This document shows, piece after piece, positions 17,327-26,935 of a stretch of DNA of 64,000 bases. Position 1 is the stretch's first letter, and each line of letters begins with the position of its first letter. Position numbers and translations under genes: made by a program. This stretch comes from CAMYOC01 sp963704875. GTDB taxonomy: Bacteria; Pseudomonadota; Gammaproteobacteria; Steroidobacterales; XN24. The stretch covers positions 1,798,001 through 1,862,000 of the forward strand of contig CAVPIA010000008.1 in the NCBI GenBank assembly GCA_963704875.1. Direction: 5' to 3'. The notes beneath the pieces were generated by a model. That model did no database searches and was not told the origin of the DNA. It saw nothing but the letters and a program-made list of their open reading frames with translations.

Positions 17327-17529
17327 TGATTCTGCTCTGGTGAGGTTTGCCTGCCGGATCATTGCTGGCCGCCAAACCGATTGCAAGAGATCATATGGGA
17401 AGGCAACGTGGCGCCTGGCGGGACTGCTGTGCGCTGCTGTAGTTTGTCGATCAGGCGATGATCAGATCCGCCAGAAAGAGCACGCCAGGGAAATAGCGGA
17501 ACACCGGCGCTATGCCTGACACATGGCGC

Positions 17530-18072
17530 TCATTCGATGGTCGATGCCAGGTCTTCCAGTTTGCTCACCGTCCGCCAGTTGCGCGCCGTCGTATTCATCC
17601 CCAGGGCTTTGTCGACGCCTTTGGCGAACTTTGATTGGGCAAGCCCGTCAGGCGCGTGCAGATAAAGACAACGGTCGATGACGGTAATCGACTCTGACGC
17701 CGACAAGAGGCGTCTGGCGTCGCTGACCAGCTTCTTTTGGGGCGAATCTTCGAGAAAGAAAAGATGCAGAGACTTCGGCTCGGAAGCGGCCTGCGGATAC
17801 GGATTGGAAGCGATGGCGGTTTTCAGTGCGGTGGCGGTCCGCAGCTGGATTGCCGGACGAAAGCCGTGCTGTTTCTCGATTGCTGTGCCGATAGCGTCTG
17901 CAAACGTCCCGCCAGATCTGAGGCCGGCCTTGAACACGACGTTTCCGCTCTGAATATAGGTCTTTACCGGTGCGCAGCCTGCGGCCTCAAATATCCGCGA
18001 CAAATCCTTCATCGGCAGGCGGTTGCGCCCACCAACGTTTATTCCGCGAAGCAGGGCGATCCAGGTTTCCAT
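17530..18072 (-). CDS. DUF1697 family protein
   Basis: 180 residues from ATG 18072. The family hallmarks are present: an N-terminal WIALLRGINVGGRNRLPMKD, then AGCAPVKTYIQSGNVVFKAG, and the C-terminal NTTARNWRTVSKLEDLAS. Full length for the family. DUF1697 proteins are widespread small cytoplasmic proteins without an established biochemical role. It is a single gene. Confidence 0.92.
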   Translation of the reverse strand: METWIALLRGINVGGRNRLPMKDLSRIFEAAGCAPVKTYIQSGNVVFKAGLRSGGTFADAIGTAIEKQHGFRPAIQLRTATALKTAIASNPYPQAASEPKSLHLFFLEDSPQKKLVSDARRLLSASESITVIDRCLYLHAPDGLAQSKFAKGVDKALGMNTTARNWRTVSKLEDLASTIE

Positions 18073-18192
18073 AGGCTCAGCATACTACCGTGAATCAACC
18101 GGCGCGGATTAACGGCACCAGTATTGTTTTCGGATGTTGTTTTCGGAATGCTGTCATGATGAACGCTGATTCCTGATTCTGGAGAGCAGGCC

Positions 18193-19437
18193 TTGGGCTA
18201 CGTAAAAATTGTTCTGAGCAGTGTGTTGCTGAGCCTGCTGTGGGCCGGCCTGGCACTCTACGGCGGTCTGAACGGCTGGTGGCTGAGTCCTATAGCGACG
18301 CCGGGTGACACACGCCAGTTTATGGATGCAGCCGTCAACATGATTGACGAGTCCAGCCCGGGAAATGTCGCGCTGGTGCTGATTGAAGACGGCGCTGTAT
18401 ACGACGAGTACTACCGTGCGGCAGACGCGCCCATCGCGGGCGACACGCTCTTCGCTACCGGCTCACTGAGCAAATGGCCAACCGCTTACGCCGTGATGCT
18501 GCTGGCTGAGCAGGGCAAAATCGATCTCGATGCGCCGGTGACGCGCTACCTGAGTCGCTGGCAATTGCCCGCCAGCGAGTTCGATAACGAGGCAGTGACT
18601 GTGCGCATGTTGTTGTCGCACACCGCAGGCCTGGTCGATGGACTTGGGTTCGGAGACTACACAGCCGATGAAGAACTACCGAGCCTGGAGGAGTCGCTCC
18701 AGCGGCCGCGGGCTTCAGACGGGGAAACGCAGATCGTGGTGGGTCGAGAGCCCGGTTCGGAGTGGGACTACTCCGGCGGCGGCTACCTGGTGCTGGAGTT
18801 GCTGGTTGAAGAAGTGAGTGGCCTGACTTTTCAGGAATTCATGCAGCAGGAAGTGTTCACGCCGCTGGGTATGAACCGCTCGACCTATCAGTACCTGGGT
18901 GATCTGGAAAATACGGCGGGTTCCCTTGAACGCAGTGGTGAACCAGCGCCGGTGTACCAGTACGCGGCAAAGGGTGCGACCGGGCTTTCGGCCTCGGCAC
19001 ATGATCTGACTCTGTTCGCTCTGGCTCAGATCAACGACGCCGGACCGCTATCGAGCGATTCGATCACTGCCATGCGTGAGCCCCTGGGAAGGAAAATGTC
19101 GCTGCCGATTTGGGGGCCGGGAGTGATGCTGTACCACTCGAACGGGCAGGGCGACTACGTGTTCGGCCATGACGGCGCCAATGACCCCTCGATTAACGCC
19201 AGCGTCAGGGTGAATCCCGACACCGGCAACGCCATTGTTGCCCTGTCTACCGGCCCTGCTTACCTGGGCTCGCGGATTGCCTACCAATGGGGCCTATGGG
19301 AGGCGGGTTACCCGGACTTTATCCAGTCGGGTCTGTCCATCGACAGCGCCAAGCGTCCGATACTCTATGGTCTGCTGCTTATCCTCGCGGCGACCGTGTT
19401 GCTGTTGGTGCGACGCTTTCGACACAGGTCTCCCTAG
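18193..19437 (+). CDS. class C beta-lactamase-related serine hydrolase
   Basis: 414 residues with a TTG start at 18193 preceded by GGAGAG, set by the N-terminal membrane anchor (VLLSLLWAGLALYGGL). The nucleophile motif SLSK is at 91-94. The second motif is YSGGG near residue 195 instead of the usual YSN, and HDGAN near 320 stands for the third motif. A last hydrophobic helix near 395-409 (LLLILAATVLLLV) anchors the C-terminus, so it is bitopic with the enzyme outside. Likely a D-Ala-D-Ala peptidase or esterase-like enzyme. The changed second motif argues against true beta-lactamase activity. Confidence 0.85.
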   Translation: MGYVKIVLSSVLLSLLWAGLALYGGLNGWWLSPIATPGDTRQFMDAAVNMIDESSPGNVALVLIEDGAVYDEYYRAADAPIAGDTLFATGSLSKWPTAYAVMLLAEQGKIDLDAPVTRYLSRWQLPASEFDNEAVTVRMLLSHTAGLVDGLGFGDYTADEELPSLEESLQRPRASDGETQIVVGREPGSEWDYSGGGYLVLELLVEEVSGLTFQEFMQQEVFTPLGMNRSTYQYLGDLENTAGSLERSGEPAPVYQYAAKGATGLSASAHDLTLFALAQINDAGPLSSDSITAMREPLGRKMSLPIWGPGVMLYHSNGQGDYVFGHDGANDPSINASVRVNPDTGNAIVALSTGPAYLGSRIAYQWGLWEAGYPDFIQSGLSIDSAKRPILYGLLLILAATVLLLVRRFRHRSP

Positions 19438-19522
19438 AGAGAGGACTCGGCGAGTGGCGATCCTGAGAATGGGGCACCTGAGAATAGGCAGGCAGCCGTA
19501 AGTCGTCGTAGACGGGTCAGCG

Positions 19523-19551
19523 AATCCTGGTGCCGGTCATCGCGTTGTTGC
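19523..19551. repeat. Dispersed direct repeat, family E copy 2
   Basis: Motif CCTGGTGCCGGTCATCGCGT, then TGTTGC, 86 bases downstream of the serine hydrolase stop. Related to the copies at 15531 and 26041, in the same orientation. Confidence 0.6.
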
Positions 19552-19669
19552 TTTTGGCCGACCGCAGCAGAGAAGAACGCCTCCGGAACGGTCCGGCCCC
19601 AACAGACCGTGGACCGGTCCCGTCAGCCGAATCCATCCCGCTTGCCGAACCGTCCCTGCTTGCTCTGGG

Positions 19670-21628
19670 CTAATCGCCTGCGCCCCTGTTGCGACGAGAC
19701 ACGGATCGTAGTTCTTCAGCTGAAAGGGCCTGACCCAAAGCCCTCAGGACATCCGGATCCGTCTCTACGGTGACCTGGTCCAGAAGCGCTTGTCTGGCGT
19801 CATCCGAGTGGGTCTCGGCGCTGAGAAACTCGACCGCGGACCTTTTGAGTCTGGAATTCGGCGTGCTTTTCATGATTCCTGCCACCAGCGCAATCTCTTC
19901 GGGCCTCGCCTTTGTCCCGCTGTCTTTGATTACCCGGGCGAGTGAATCAATCGCTATCGCTTCGGTGGCAGCGTCAGGCTCCTCGGCAAGGTGGCCGTAG
20001 AGGTCCGATCGGCTTGCCGGAGCATCAATCGCCGCGATCGCCTCCATGGCGAGACCACGGATTCGGGGCGATGGACTCGAGAGCTGCAGGCGGACGCTGG
20101 GATAAAGGCGAGCGTCGCCCGAGTTATGGGCCGCAGACAGGGCCGCGGCAAGCGCCTGATCCCTGGTGGCAAGTTGTAACTGATCCTCGATGGTGTTGTT
20201 TATGTATGCCTTGGTGGCATCGTCCGGGTCATCTATCAGGCTGGCCATATGGCCCAGGGCCATCAGTGCGCTCCGGCTTGAGAAACTCTGATCTGTGCCG
20301 GCCCGATCAAGCTGGAGCGCGAGCGCCGTTGCGATCTCGATCGACGGTGGCGTGACCGACGCCAGCGCAAAAGCCGCCTGGGAACGTCTTTGATCTGAAG
20401 CCGCCGGGTCCGCAAAGACCGTCTCAAGCACAGCAACGGCCTGATCCGTACCGGCCTTGCTCAAGGCCAGAAAAACCAGCGCAATATTCCTTGAGCGGAT
20501 CGATCCGTCCAGCAACCAGCTATAGACCCGATCAGCCAGTGTCGAATCCTGTTGAAGTCCCGTGACCAGAACGCCGACCGCTTCCGACATCTGACCCTCG
20601 TCCAGCAGCGACCGGAAACTCTCCAGCACTTGTTCCGGCGGTCTCGTTGGTCCGGCCTCGACCTCAAGCTCGGCGGCAAGCTCTGCATCAGGCGCTGTGG
20701 ATGGGTCGGTGTCTGTCAATGGCGGGTCCTCGCTGGCAACGCTGTGCAGCGCGGGCGGCGGAGGAGAGAAGCCGTCCGGCATGCGTTGCAGATCAAACTC
20801 GACCCGAGTCTGAACCACCGCCACGCCGTCCTTGAGGAGGCTCAGGTCCTCGACGCCGCTGATCGTCGAGAACCAGAATGCGCCAGGATCCAGAGATGCG
20901 AAGGCATTCGATTCCACGATATGGGCCCGATACCCCTTGCGCTCCAGGTCCTCGCCCAATTGCCGGTAGCGTTGCCGCTGGCGGTAGATGTGGATGTCCC
21001 CGGATTCGACCGTCATGAGCTGATAGTCGGCAAGATAGATACCGGTCCTGTCCTGTTGTTCGCTGGTCCAGTCGGATAGGGGCGACGAAGGCAGGTGAAA
21101 ATCGAGTAGTAACAGCAGGCCTTCGGCAAAAGAACTCGCCGGGCCCATATGCCCATCGTCATCCCCACCGTCATCCGCATCCACGCCAAGCACAGCAATC
21201 GCGCAGCTGCGGTCCATCCGCACATCGGCGGACAGACCCGGCCCGATATGCATCGAGTCGCTCGTCGAATCACGCCAGGACCCGCTGATCGCGGTGCCAG
21301 GCTGCAGGTCCGCATCCTGAATATGCACGGTCAGTTGAGCGCCAGATTCCTGCCGGACGCCTGGCTGAAACTGCAGATAGAACTCGCCCGAAATGCGTCT
21401 GCGTTTGGCTGATCCTGTTGACTGTGCGGCAGGCGCGAAGGGCCCGAGCAGCACGGTATCGTTCGTTGCATACTCTGTGGACACCGTCGCCCGATAGACC
21501 GGCGCCCCGGTGGTCCAGACTGCGCACTCAATCGCGGTCGGCGCATTGCGATTCGCTTCGGTGAACCACCACAGCGCGCCCACCGCGAGCAGGGCGGCCA
21601 GTACCAGCAGATTGCGATCAGTCCACAA
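19670..21628 (-). CDS. membrane-anchored HEAT-repeat protein, vitellogenin-N (LPD_N)-like
   Basis: 652 residues. A signal anchor (LLVLAALLAVGALWWFTEA) precedes a beta-rich region of about 260 residues and a helical-repeat region from about 310 to the end (units such as RSRNIALVFLALSKAGTDQA and PRIRGLAMEAIAAIDAP). The beta region has strands like VYRATVSTEY and RRISGEFYLQFQPG, and the segment ASSFAEGLLLLLDFHLPS followed by a W..EQ-D-TG-Y pattern. The order beta barrel then alpha superhelix is that of the N-terminal half of large lipid transfer proteins (vitellogenin, MTP). I infer this from pattern only; a generic HEAT scaffold is the alternative. It starts 11 bases after the lipoprotein gene, so the two are co-transcribed. 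Confidence 0.65.
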   Translation of the reverse strand: MWTDRNLLVLAALLAVGALWWFTEANRNAPTAIECAVWTTGAPVYRATVSTEYATNDTVLLGPFAPAAQSTGSAKRRRISGEFYLQFQPGVRQESGAQLTVHIQDADLQPGTAISGSWRDSTSDSMHIGPGLSADVRMDRSCAIAVLGVDADDGGDDDGHMGPASSFAEGLLLLLDFHLPSSPLSDWTSEQQDRTGIYLADYQLMTVESGDIHIYRQRQRYRQLGEDLERKGYRAHIVESNAFASLDPGAFWFSTISGVEDLSLLKDGVAVVQTRVEFDLQRMPDGFSPPPPALHSVASEDPPLTDTDPSTAPDAELAAELEVEAGPTRPPEQVLESFRSLLDEGQMSEAVGVLVTGLQQDSTLADRVYSWLLDGSIRSRNIALVFLALSKAGTDQAVAVLETVFADPAASDQRRSQAAFALASVTPPSIEIATALALQLDRAGTDQSFSSRSALMALGHMASLIDDPDDATKAYINNTIEDQLQLATRDQALAAALSAAHNSGDARLYPSVRLQLSSPSPRIRGLAMEAIAAIDAPASRSDLYGHLAEEPDAATEAIAIDSLARVIKDSGTKARPEEIALVAGIMKSTPNSRLKRSAVEFLSAETHSDDARQALLDQVTVETDPDVLRALGQALSAEELRSVSRRNRGAGD

Positions 21629-21639
21629 TCTGGCTTGGC

Positions 21640-23913
21640 CTATAAGCCTTCAGCCAGGACCGAATCAGACCGCTGGAGGTTCCAGAGCTTCTGTCGGCCG
21701 ATGGAGATGCCATCCCAGGAATACAGGCTCTTGGATACGGATTTCCAGATCGCCTTCGGATAGAAGCAACATTTTATCGTTACCCCATTGACCCGCTCGC
21801 CTTCGAAGGTGATCTCGCCGTTGAGAATCTCCTCGTCCAGATAGGCCTGCGTGCCGATGCTGCCGAGTATCTCGAATTCACTGATGGCGCCGGTGGCAAG
21901 CTCGAATGAGCCTCCGTTCTGAAATTCACCGAAGTCGTCCATGTGCTGCAGATGGAGTTTCAGCAGCCCGAGCGTGATGTCCAGATCGCCCTTCAGCAGA
22001 CCCAGATCGACGGTGATCCCGCCTTTCCAGTCCAGCTCTGCATAGGGATCGATCCACACCGTCGCGCTCATCAGAGATTCGGCGTCGGCGAACGGTTCGT
22101 CGAAGGGACTGTCCGGATCCGCGCCCGTGGCGAGAAGCGTCAGGCCATAATCCACACCAGATTTACTGGTGATACATGAATGCACATTGACCTCCATTAC
22201 CAGCGCACTCAGGAAGGTCTTCTCGCACAGGTCCTGGGCGAATGAGATCTTGTTATCGTCCGGCGCTTGTCCGTCGTCATCCTGGACAAAACGCTGGCTG
22301 ATCTTCTCCAGATCATCGTTGTCGATATCGATCTGCCCCTCGACCGGTATAGAGCCCAGGATATCTACATAGTGAATGCCAAACAGATGGAGCATGACAC
22401 TCGGCTGGTAGCTGCGCAGATACTCCCAGTCGGGGCCGTCGGTAGCCTCCTTGTGGGCGAAGGTGTGAGTAAAGTCGATGCGCACCAGTTCCGCGTCGAT
22501 AAAGCCATCCAGGTGCGCCTCCAGGGTAGAGCCCAGTGTGGCAAACGGTATTCCGCTGCCAGGCGTTGGCAGGCCGGTGGCCAGGTCGGGGGTGCTGACC
22601 ACGCCGAAACGCGCCTGGTTGAGGAAGGACATGCCGATCTCCATCGAGTCGGCGTCGCCGAGACCCACCTCCAGCTTCTTGAACAGTCCCTTGTCTGCAG
22701 TGACAGATTGATCGTCGGTAAGCCTTTGCACCTTGGCGAGCATGGGCGCGACAGATTCGTCATTATCGTCATAGGCGTCGGGGTTGTAGGGCAGACGCTC
22801 CGACAGGAAGAAATCCGCATAGACGCAATTATTGCTCGCCTCATCGTCAGTCGGGAGATCCGCCTCGGCAAAGGCCGGGGCCAGACAGGCGCGCATCTCG
22901 AAATGATTCTCGCCGTCCCAGGCCCCACCGGGCCCGACGGCGTCATAGGTCTCGCCCTCGATAAACAGGGAGTCGACAAAGTGATTTTCGGTGCTGGCAG
23001 ATAATTCATCGATCGGCTCGCTGAGCGAGTGACCTGCCGGGCCCATGTTGCCGATCTCTTGCACGGTCAGCGGTAGCCAGCCCTGTCCGAGACCGATCGG
23101 TTTGATCGCATAATTGATCTGGATTGCACCGATCGCTTGCAAGGCGTTCTGTTGGTCCGGAGGCGCTCCGTCGAGCCATGCCTCCAGCGTGACCTCGGTG
23201 TTCGCCGTATGCATCTCGTCATGCGTGTTGGCGTCGTTCAGGTCCCGCGAATAGTTCAGCACGATGTTTGACTCCAGCGTCAAACCGGCCAGCCCGACGT
23301 CGAGGCCTGGGCTGGGTGCGACCGTCAAGCCGATCACGCATCCTGGCTCGCCGTCTTCCCCGATACAAAGCTGGTTCACATCCGTCGTCCGCATCGGCTC
23401 GGTCAGGACCACGTAGTTGTCATCGTTTAGCGTCTCGTTGCTGAGCAAGGTGTCGTTGGATTCCAGCAAGACCGCGAACGAAAACAACCGTTGCGGGGTC
23501 TCCGGGTCATAGCAGCCCTGACCGGGGCGGCCCTCGGTGGCGATAAAGACGTCCTCACCCGGCGCGACAAGCTGAATCTCGGCGGAGCCAACGAGACAGC
23601 TCGGTGTGTCATCGCCCGAATCGACTTCCGTATTGGCTTCGCTGTCGACCAGGAATAGGTTTGCGATGACCTTGGTGCCCGGTTCCAGGCCATCTGTTCC
23701 CGCAACACCGATGACATAGTCGAAACTGTGATACTCATACAGGACCGACTCTTCATCCGGCAGCGAAAAATGCGTCACGTACAGGGTATTGGGCGTGGTG
23801 TCCTCATTGACGCCGGAATCGCCATCAGAATCGCCGCCGCAGCCCGCGACGGATAACACCAGGACACATGAGAGGAGACTTGCAGAAATACGCGATCGGA
23901 AGATGTTGTTCAT
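21640..23913 (-). CDS. large lipoprotein of unknown function, partner of HEAT protein
   Basis: 757 residues from ATG 23913; the open frame extends 17 codons further, but the lipoprotein signal starts here. Lipobox VAGC puts the lipidated cysteine at 25, followed by a Gly/Asp/Ser-rich linker. The body is acidic and beta-rich with several cysteines (for example VGSAEIQLVAPGEDV, QGCYDP). The C-terminal 170 residues hold an amphipathic beta series (VWIDPYAELDWKGGITVDLG, LLKLHLQHMDDFG) and end with IKCCFYPKAIWKS. No family is recognised. The tight operon with the vitellogenin-N-like protein suggests that the two work together at the outer membrane or periplasm, possibly in lipid binding. Confidence 0.7.
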   Translation of the reverse strand: MNNIFRSRISASLLSCVLVLSVAGCGGDSDGDSGVNEDTTPNTLYVTHFSLPDEESVLYEYHSFDYVIGVAGTDGLEPGTKVIANLFLVDSEANTEVDSGDDTPSCLVGSAEIQLVAPGEDVFIATEGRPGQGCYDPETPQRLFSFAVLLESNDTLLSNETLNDDNYVVLTEPMRTTDVNQLCIGEDGEPGCVIGLTVAPSPGLDVGLAGLTLESNIVLNYSRDLNDANTHDEMHTANTEVTLEAWLDGAPPDQQNALQAIGAIQINYAIKPIGLGQGWLPLTVQEIGNMGPAGHSLSEPIDELSASTENHFVDSLFIEGETYDAVGPGGAWDGENHFEMRACLAPAFAEADLPTDDEASNNCVYADFFLSERLPYNPDAYDDNDESVAPMLAKVQRLTDDQSVTADKGLFKKLEVGLGDADSMEIGMSFLNQARFGVVSTPDLATGLPTPGSGIPFATLGSTLEAHLDGFIDAELVRIDFTHTFAHKEATDGPDWEYLRSYQPSVMLHLFGIHYVDILGSIPVEGQIDIDNDDLEKISQRFVQDDDGQAPDDNKISFAQDLCEKTFLSALVMEVNVHSCITSKSGVDYGLTLLATGADPDSPFDEPFADAESLMSATVWIDPYAELDWKGGITVDLGLLKGDLDITLGLLKLHLQHMDDFGEFQNGGSFELATGAISEFEILGSIGTQAYLDEEILNGEITFEGERVNGVTIKCCFYPKAIWKSVSKSLYSWDGISIGRQKLWNLQRSDSVLAEGL

Positions 23914-24220
23914 TTTTCTCGCTCGACGTTTGATCGTGTCGACAGGTTTGCGAGCCACCATCACTGCTGCCGCCGCAACCCACGGGTCGCGCGCGCACCG
24001 ACCCGATACTTATTAAATAGGTCATGAGCCAACTGCCCGGCATGGGTAATAGACCCCATATTGCTGGGCACTGCCGGCACCAGCCTCCTGGATCGCGACA
24101 GCAAGGCGGGTGTCAATTCGAATCCTTCGAACCTTTGCCGATCGCGGCGGTCCATCTGCAAAGCTACAATCAGCACCCTGAGCTAATCAGCCAGCAATCA
24201 ATAACTCCGAAGGAGCCACA

Positions 24221-25327
24221 ATGAATTCCAGCCACCTGTTCGAATCCTATGCCCTGGGCGATCTCAAGCTAAGGAACAGGATCGTGCTCGCACCGATGAC
24301 GCGCGGGCGAGCTGGCGCCGAACGGGTGCCGAACGACATCATGGCCGAGTACTATCATCAGCGTGCTTCGGCTGGCTTGCTGATCACCGAAGCCACGGTC
24401 GTGTCTGCTCAGGGCAACGGCTGGATCGACTCGCCGGGTATCTACAACCCGGCCCAGGTCGAGGGCTGGAAGAAGGTCACACGCAAGCTCGAGCCGACCG
24501 GCACGCCGATATTCCTGCAGCTTTGGCACTGCGGCCGGGCCTCGCACAGCGATTTCCACGACGGCGAACTCCCCGTGTCCGCCTCGGCGGTGAAGCTCAA
24601 TGGCGACCAAATCCATACGCCGAAGGGCAAGAAGGAATACGAGACCCCGCGGGCGCTGTCTGTGGATGAAATCAAGGCAACCGTGAATGACTACCGGCAG
24701 GCGGCGATCTACGCGAAGGAAGCCGGCTTCTCGGGCGTGGAAGTACACGGTGCCAACGGCTATCTGATCAACCAGTTCCTCGATTCGAAAACCAACCAGC
24801 GCACAGACCAGTACGGCGGCAGTCTCGAGAACCGCTTCCGCTTCTTTAAAGAAGTACTCGAAGCCGTTCTGGAGATCTGGCCAGCCGAGCGGGTCGGGAC
24901 GCGGATCTCACCCAACGGCGTGTTCAACGACATGGGCAGTCCGGATTTTCGCGAGACCTTTCTCTACGCAGCCGGAGAGATCAACAAGTTCGGGCTGGGC
25001 TATCTGCACATCATGGATGGCCTTGCTTTCGGCTTCCACGAGCAGGGCGAGCCGATGACGCTGGCCGAATTCCGGCCGGTCTACAAAGGCACGATTATGG
25101 GCAACTGCGGTTATACAAAGGACGCCGCCGAAGAACGAATCGCGGCCGGCGATGCCGACCTGATCGCATTCGGGCGGCCCTATATCACCAACCCGGACCT
25201 GCCGGAACGCTTCCAGAATGACTGGCCACTGACACCCGCTGAGGATATGTCGCTGTGGTATACGCCGGGCGCCGATGGATATACGGATTATGCCGTGTAC
25301 GAGGTGTCGGCCGCGGAGCAGACCTGA
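24221..25327 (+). CDS. Old Yellow Enzyme family alkene reductase (NemA-like)
   Basis: 368 residues from ATG 24221 with GAAGGAG seven bases upstream. FMN-binding LAPMTR (T27), the substrate-binding pair H176/N179 (VEVHGANGYL), TDQYGGSLENR and the final GRPYITNPDLPERF are all present. Length is normal for the OYE class that includes NemA and XenB. It is a flavoprotein that reduces activated alkenes, nitro compounds or quinones with NAD(P)H. No regulator such as NemR is adjacent. Confidence 0.95.
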   Translation: MNSSHLFESYALGDLKLRNRIVLAPMTRGRAGAERVPNDIMAEYYHQRASAGLLITEATVVSAQGNGWIDSPGIYNPAQVEGWKKVTRKLEPTGTPIFLQLWHCGRASHSDFHDGELPVSASAVKLNGDQIHTPKGKKEYETPRALSVDEIKATVNDYRQAAIYAKEAGFSGVEVHGANGYLINQFLDSKTNQRTDQYGGSLENRFRFFKEVLEAVLEIWPAERVGTRISPNGVFNDMGSPDFRETFLYAAGEINKFGLGYLHIMDGLAFGFHEQGEPMTLAEFRPVYKGTIMGNCGYTKDAAEERIAAGDADLIAFGRPYITNPDLPERFQNDWPLTPAEDMSLWYTPGADGYTDYAVYEVSAAEQT

Positions 25328-25416
25328 CGTGATTTGAGGGCGCCGGTAATAGCTTCATAGCTTGGTAGGCTATCCGGGCGTACGGAATCCCGGTGCCTGG
25401 GGTCGGCTTGTGTGAA

Positions 25417-26028
25417 TTAGCCGGCGAGCAGCTGCTCCAGCCAGGTTCGCCCGGCCTGAGTGTGAAGCCACACAAGAGCAGCACAGTTCAATAGCACGGT
25501 TAGCCAGAAAATGACGCGGAAGGACGTCTTTTGTGTCTTGTGTCTTTCGGTTTGCTGTGCGATCAGCGCGCCGGGCCATCCGCCTGAAAGCGCCAATAAA
25601 TGCAGCTTGTCCTCGCTTATTCTCTGACCCCCTTTCTGCGCGGCAGATTTATCAGCGACGTAGGCTACAAAGGTCGCGACGCTGGCGACCAGATATACGA
25701 TGGCGATCAGCAAAGGCAGGCCGGTCGCGAAAACGGAAAAGCAAACCGCGGCGAGAAAAACTAACGCGACCACGATAGAGGGCGGGCCTCTTCTTCGTTT
25801 TTTCCTCTCGGGTAGCTTATCTCCCGCAAGGGTGGCATCCGCCGCGCGAACCCGTCCTTGTTTATCGCGTGCAATCGCGTAGCTGACAACGTCATTGACC
25901 TGCGGGCGTCGATTACGATTGGCCAGAGCTTTGATGTGGATAAAGACCTGAGGACCGTCGTCGAACGGGGCGATGAAGCCGTAGCCCCTCTCGTCATTCC
26001 AGGATGCAATTTTGCCTTTGCTACGCAT
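25417..26028 (-). CDS. cold-shock domain protein fused to DUF1294 membrane domain
   Basis: 203 residues from ATG 26028. Residues 1-65 are a cold-shock domain with RNP1-like RGYGFIAPF and RNP2-like VFIHI, which binds single-stranded nucleic acid. After a basic linker (LPERKKRRRG), two hydrophobic segments lead into DUF1294, recognised by ADKSAAQKGGQRISEDKLHL, then ALSGGWPGALIAQ and KTSFRVIFWL. The CSD-DUF1294 fusion is common in Proteobacteria; its role is unknown. A family E repeat lies 13 bases upstream of the start, in the leader. Confidence 0.93.
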   Translation of the reverse strand: MRSKGKIASWNDERGYGFIAPFDDGPQVFIHIKALANRNRRPQVNDVVSYAIARDKQGRVRAADATLAGDKLPERKKRRRGPPSIVVALVFLAAVCFSVFATGLPLLIAIVYLVASVATFVAYVADKSAAQKGGQRISEDKLHLLALSGGWPGALIAQQTERHKTQKTSFRVIFWLTVLLNCAALVWLHTQAGRTWLEQLLAG

Positions 26029-26040
26029 CTGACTCTGTTG

Positions 26041-26070
26041 CGATTCTGGTGCCGGTCGTCGCTTTATAGC
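26041..26070. repeat. Dispersed direct repeat, family E copy 3
   Basis: Motif CGATTCTGGTGCCGGTCGTC, then GCTTTATAGC. Same orientation as the copies at 15531 and 19523. It sits in the upstream region of the cold-shock/DUF1294 gene. Confidence 0.6.
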
Positions 26071-26237
26071 GCCGTATTACAAGATCAGTTGCGGTATCGG
26101 CTGGAACATCGGCCGGCGTATTGGCCACAGAATTGGCCGGAGCGCAGGCTCGCTCGGCAAACGTCGCCTGACAAGCGAGCGGTCACTCGAACGACTGATC
26201 CAAAAATTCCTCAGCAGCCGATATGCCTCACCAACAA

Positions 26238-26717
26238 TCAAGGCTGTTTGCGCAGCCAGTTCATCTGCAGCCCCAGGAAGACAACAAACACCGCCAGGAT
26301 GACAGCGAAAGTTTTGAGCAGCAGAGGGTCTTCCAGGGAACTGACCAGGGGCGCCCCGACCGGAAAGCGCGTCATGATCTCTGTTGCCGTGGGTATCAGA
26401 TGAAACAGCACGGTAGAAGAGAAACACAGCGCTACGAAGTACTTCTGGAAGGCGCCGAGGAAGCTGACTTTGGTCGCGGCTATTCCCACCACCACCGCGA
26501 GGATAGTCAGCACCGCGAGTCCATGCGCTGCATTGGGCCCGCCATGCCTGAATATGCCGAGCGCGCTAATCGCGGTAAGCATTGTCGCCGCCAGGTAGAT
26601 CTTCGCCAGGCCACGCTCGATCCTGATCTGTTTGTCTTTCCAGAGCAGGTAAAAGACGATTAGCACGGCGCCAGTGCCGACAATCGTGTGGAAGATACCC
26701 AGTGGGCTCAATGGCAT
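26238..26717 (-). CDS. four-TM membrane protein of unknown function
   Basis: 159 residues from ATG 26717, with GAGGAAT upstream; the longer open frame to 26789 has no family support. Four hydrophobic segments (GIFHTIVGTGAVLIVFYLLW; IYLAATMLTAISALGIF; GLAVLTILAVVVGIAA; and the C-terminal TFAVILAVFVVFLGLQ) plus a conserved-looking FRHGGPNAAHG and TVLFHLIPT carry histidines inside or near the membrane. This could suit a haem- or metal-binding membrane protein, but no family is recognised. Confidence 0.7.
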   Translation of the reverse strand: MPLSPLGIFHTIVGTGAVLIVFYLLWKDKQIRIERGLAKIYLAATMLTAISALGIFRHGGPNAAHGLAVLTILAVVVGIAATKVSFLGAFQKYFVALCFSSTVLFHLIPTATEIMTRFPVGAPLVSSLEDPLLLKTFAVILAVFVVFLGLQMNWLRKQP

Positions 26718-26779
26718 GTCGATTCCTCTGGCTCTGATTCCATGATCAGTGACGGTGACAGTGACTATAACTCGCTGCA

Positions 26780-26870
26780 GCGGGGCCAACGGGCGACGGG
26801 CACTCGAATGGCGTCGGGTCGCAGAAAGAGAGCGATAGCCATGGGGTCAGGGTCACTGTCCCCAATACAC
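26780..26870. repeat. Direct repeat, family D copy 1
   Basis: The block starts GCGGGGCCAACGGGC, continues with CACTCGAATGGCGTCGGGTC and ends with GGGGTCAGGGTCACTGTCCC. It matches 28718-28818 in the same orientation apart from an internal length difference of about 10 bases. It lies 65 bases beyond the stop of the DUF1254 gene. Its 3' end can pair imperfectly (GGGG ... CCCC). Confidence 0.85.
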
Positions 26871-26935
26871 CATCCCCAGGACACCGGCGCCGGCCTTTTT
26901 ATGACCGGCACCGGTCCTCTTCTGGCTGACCTGGT

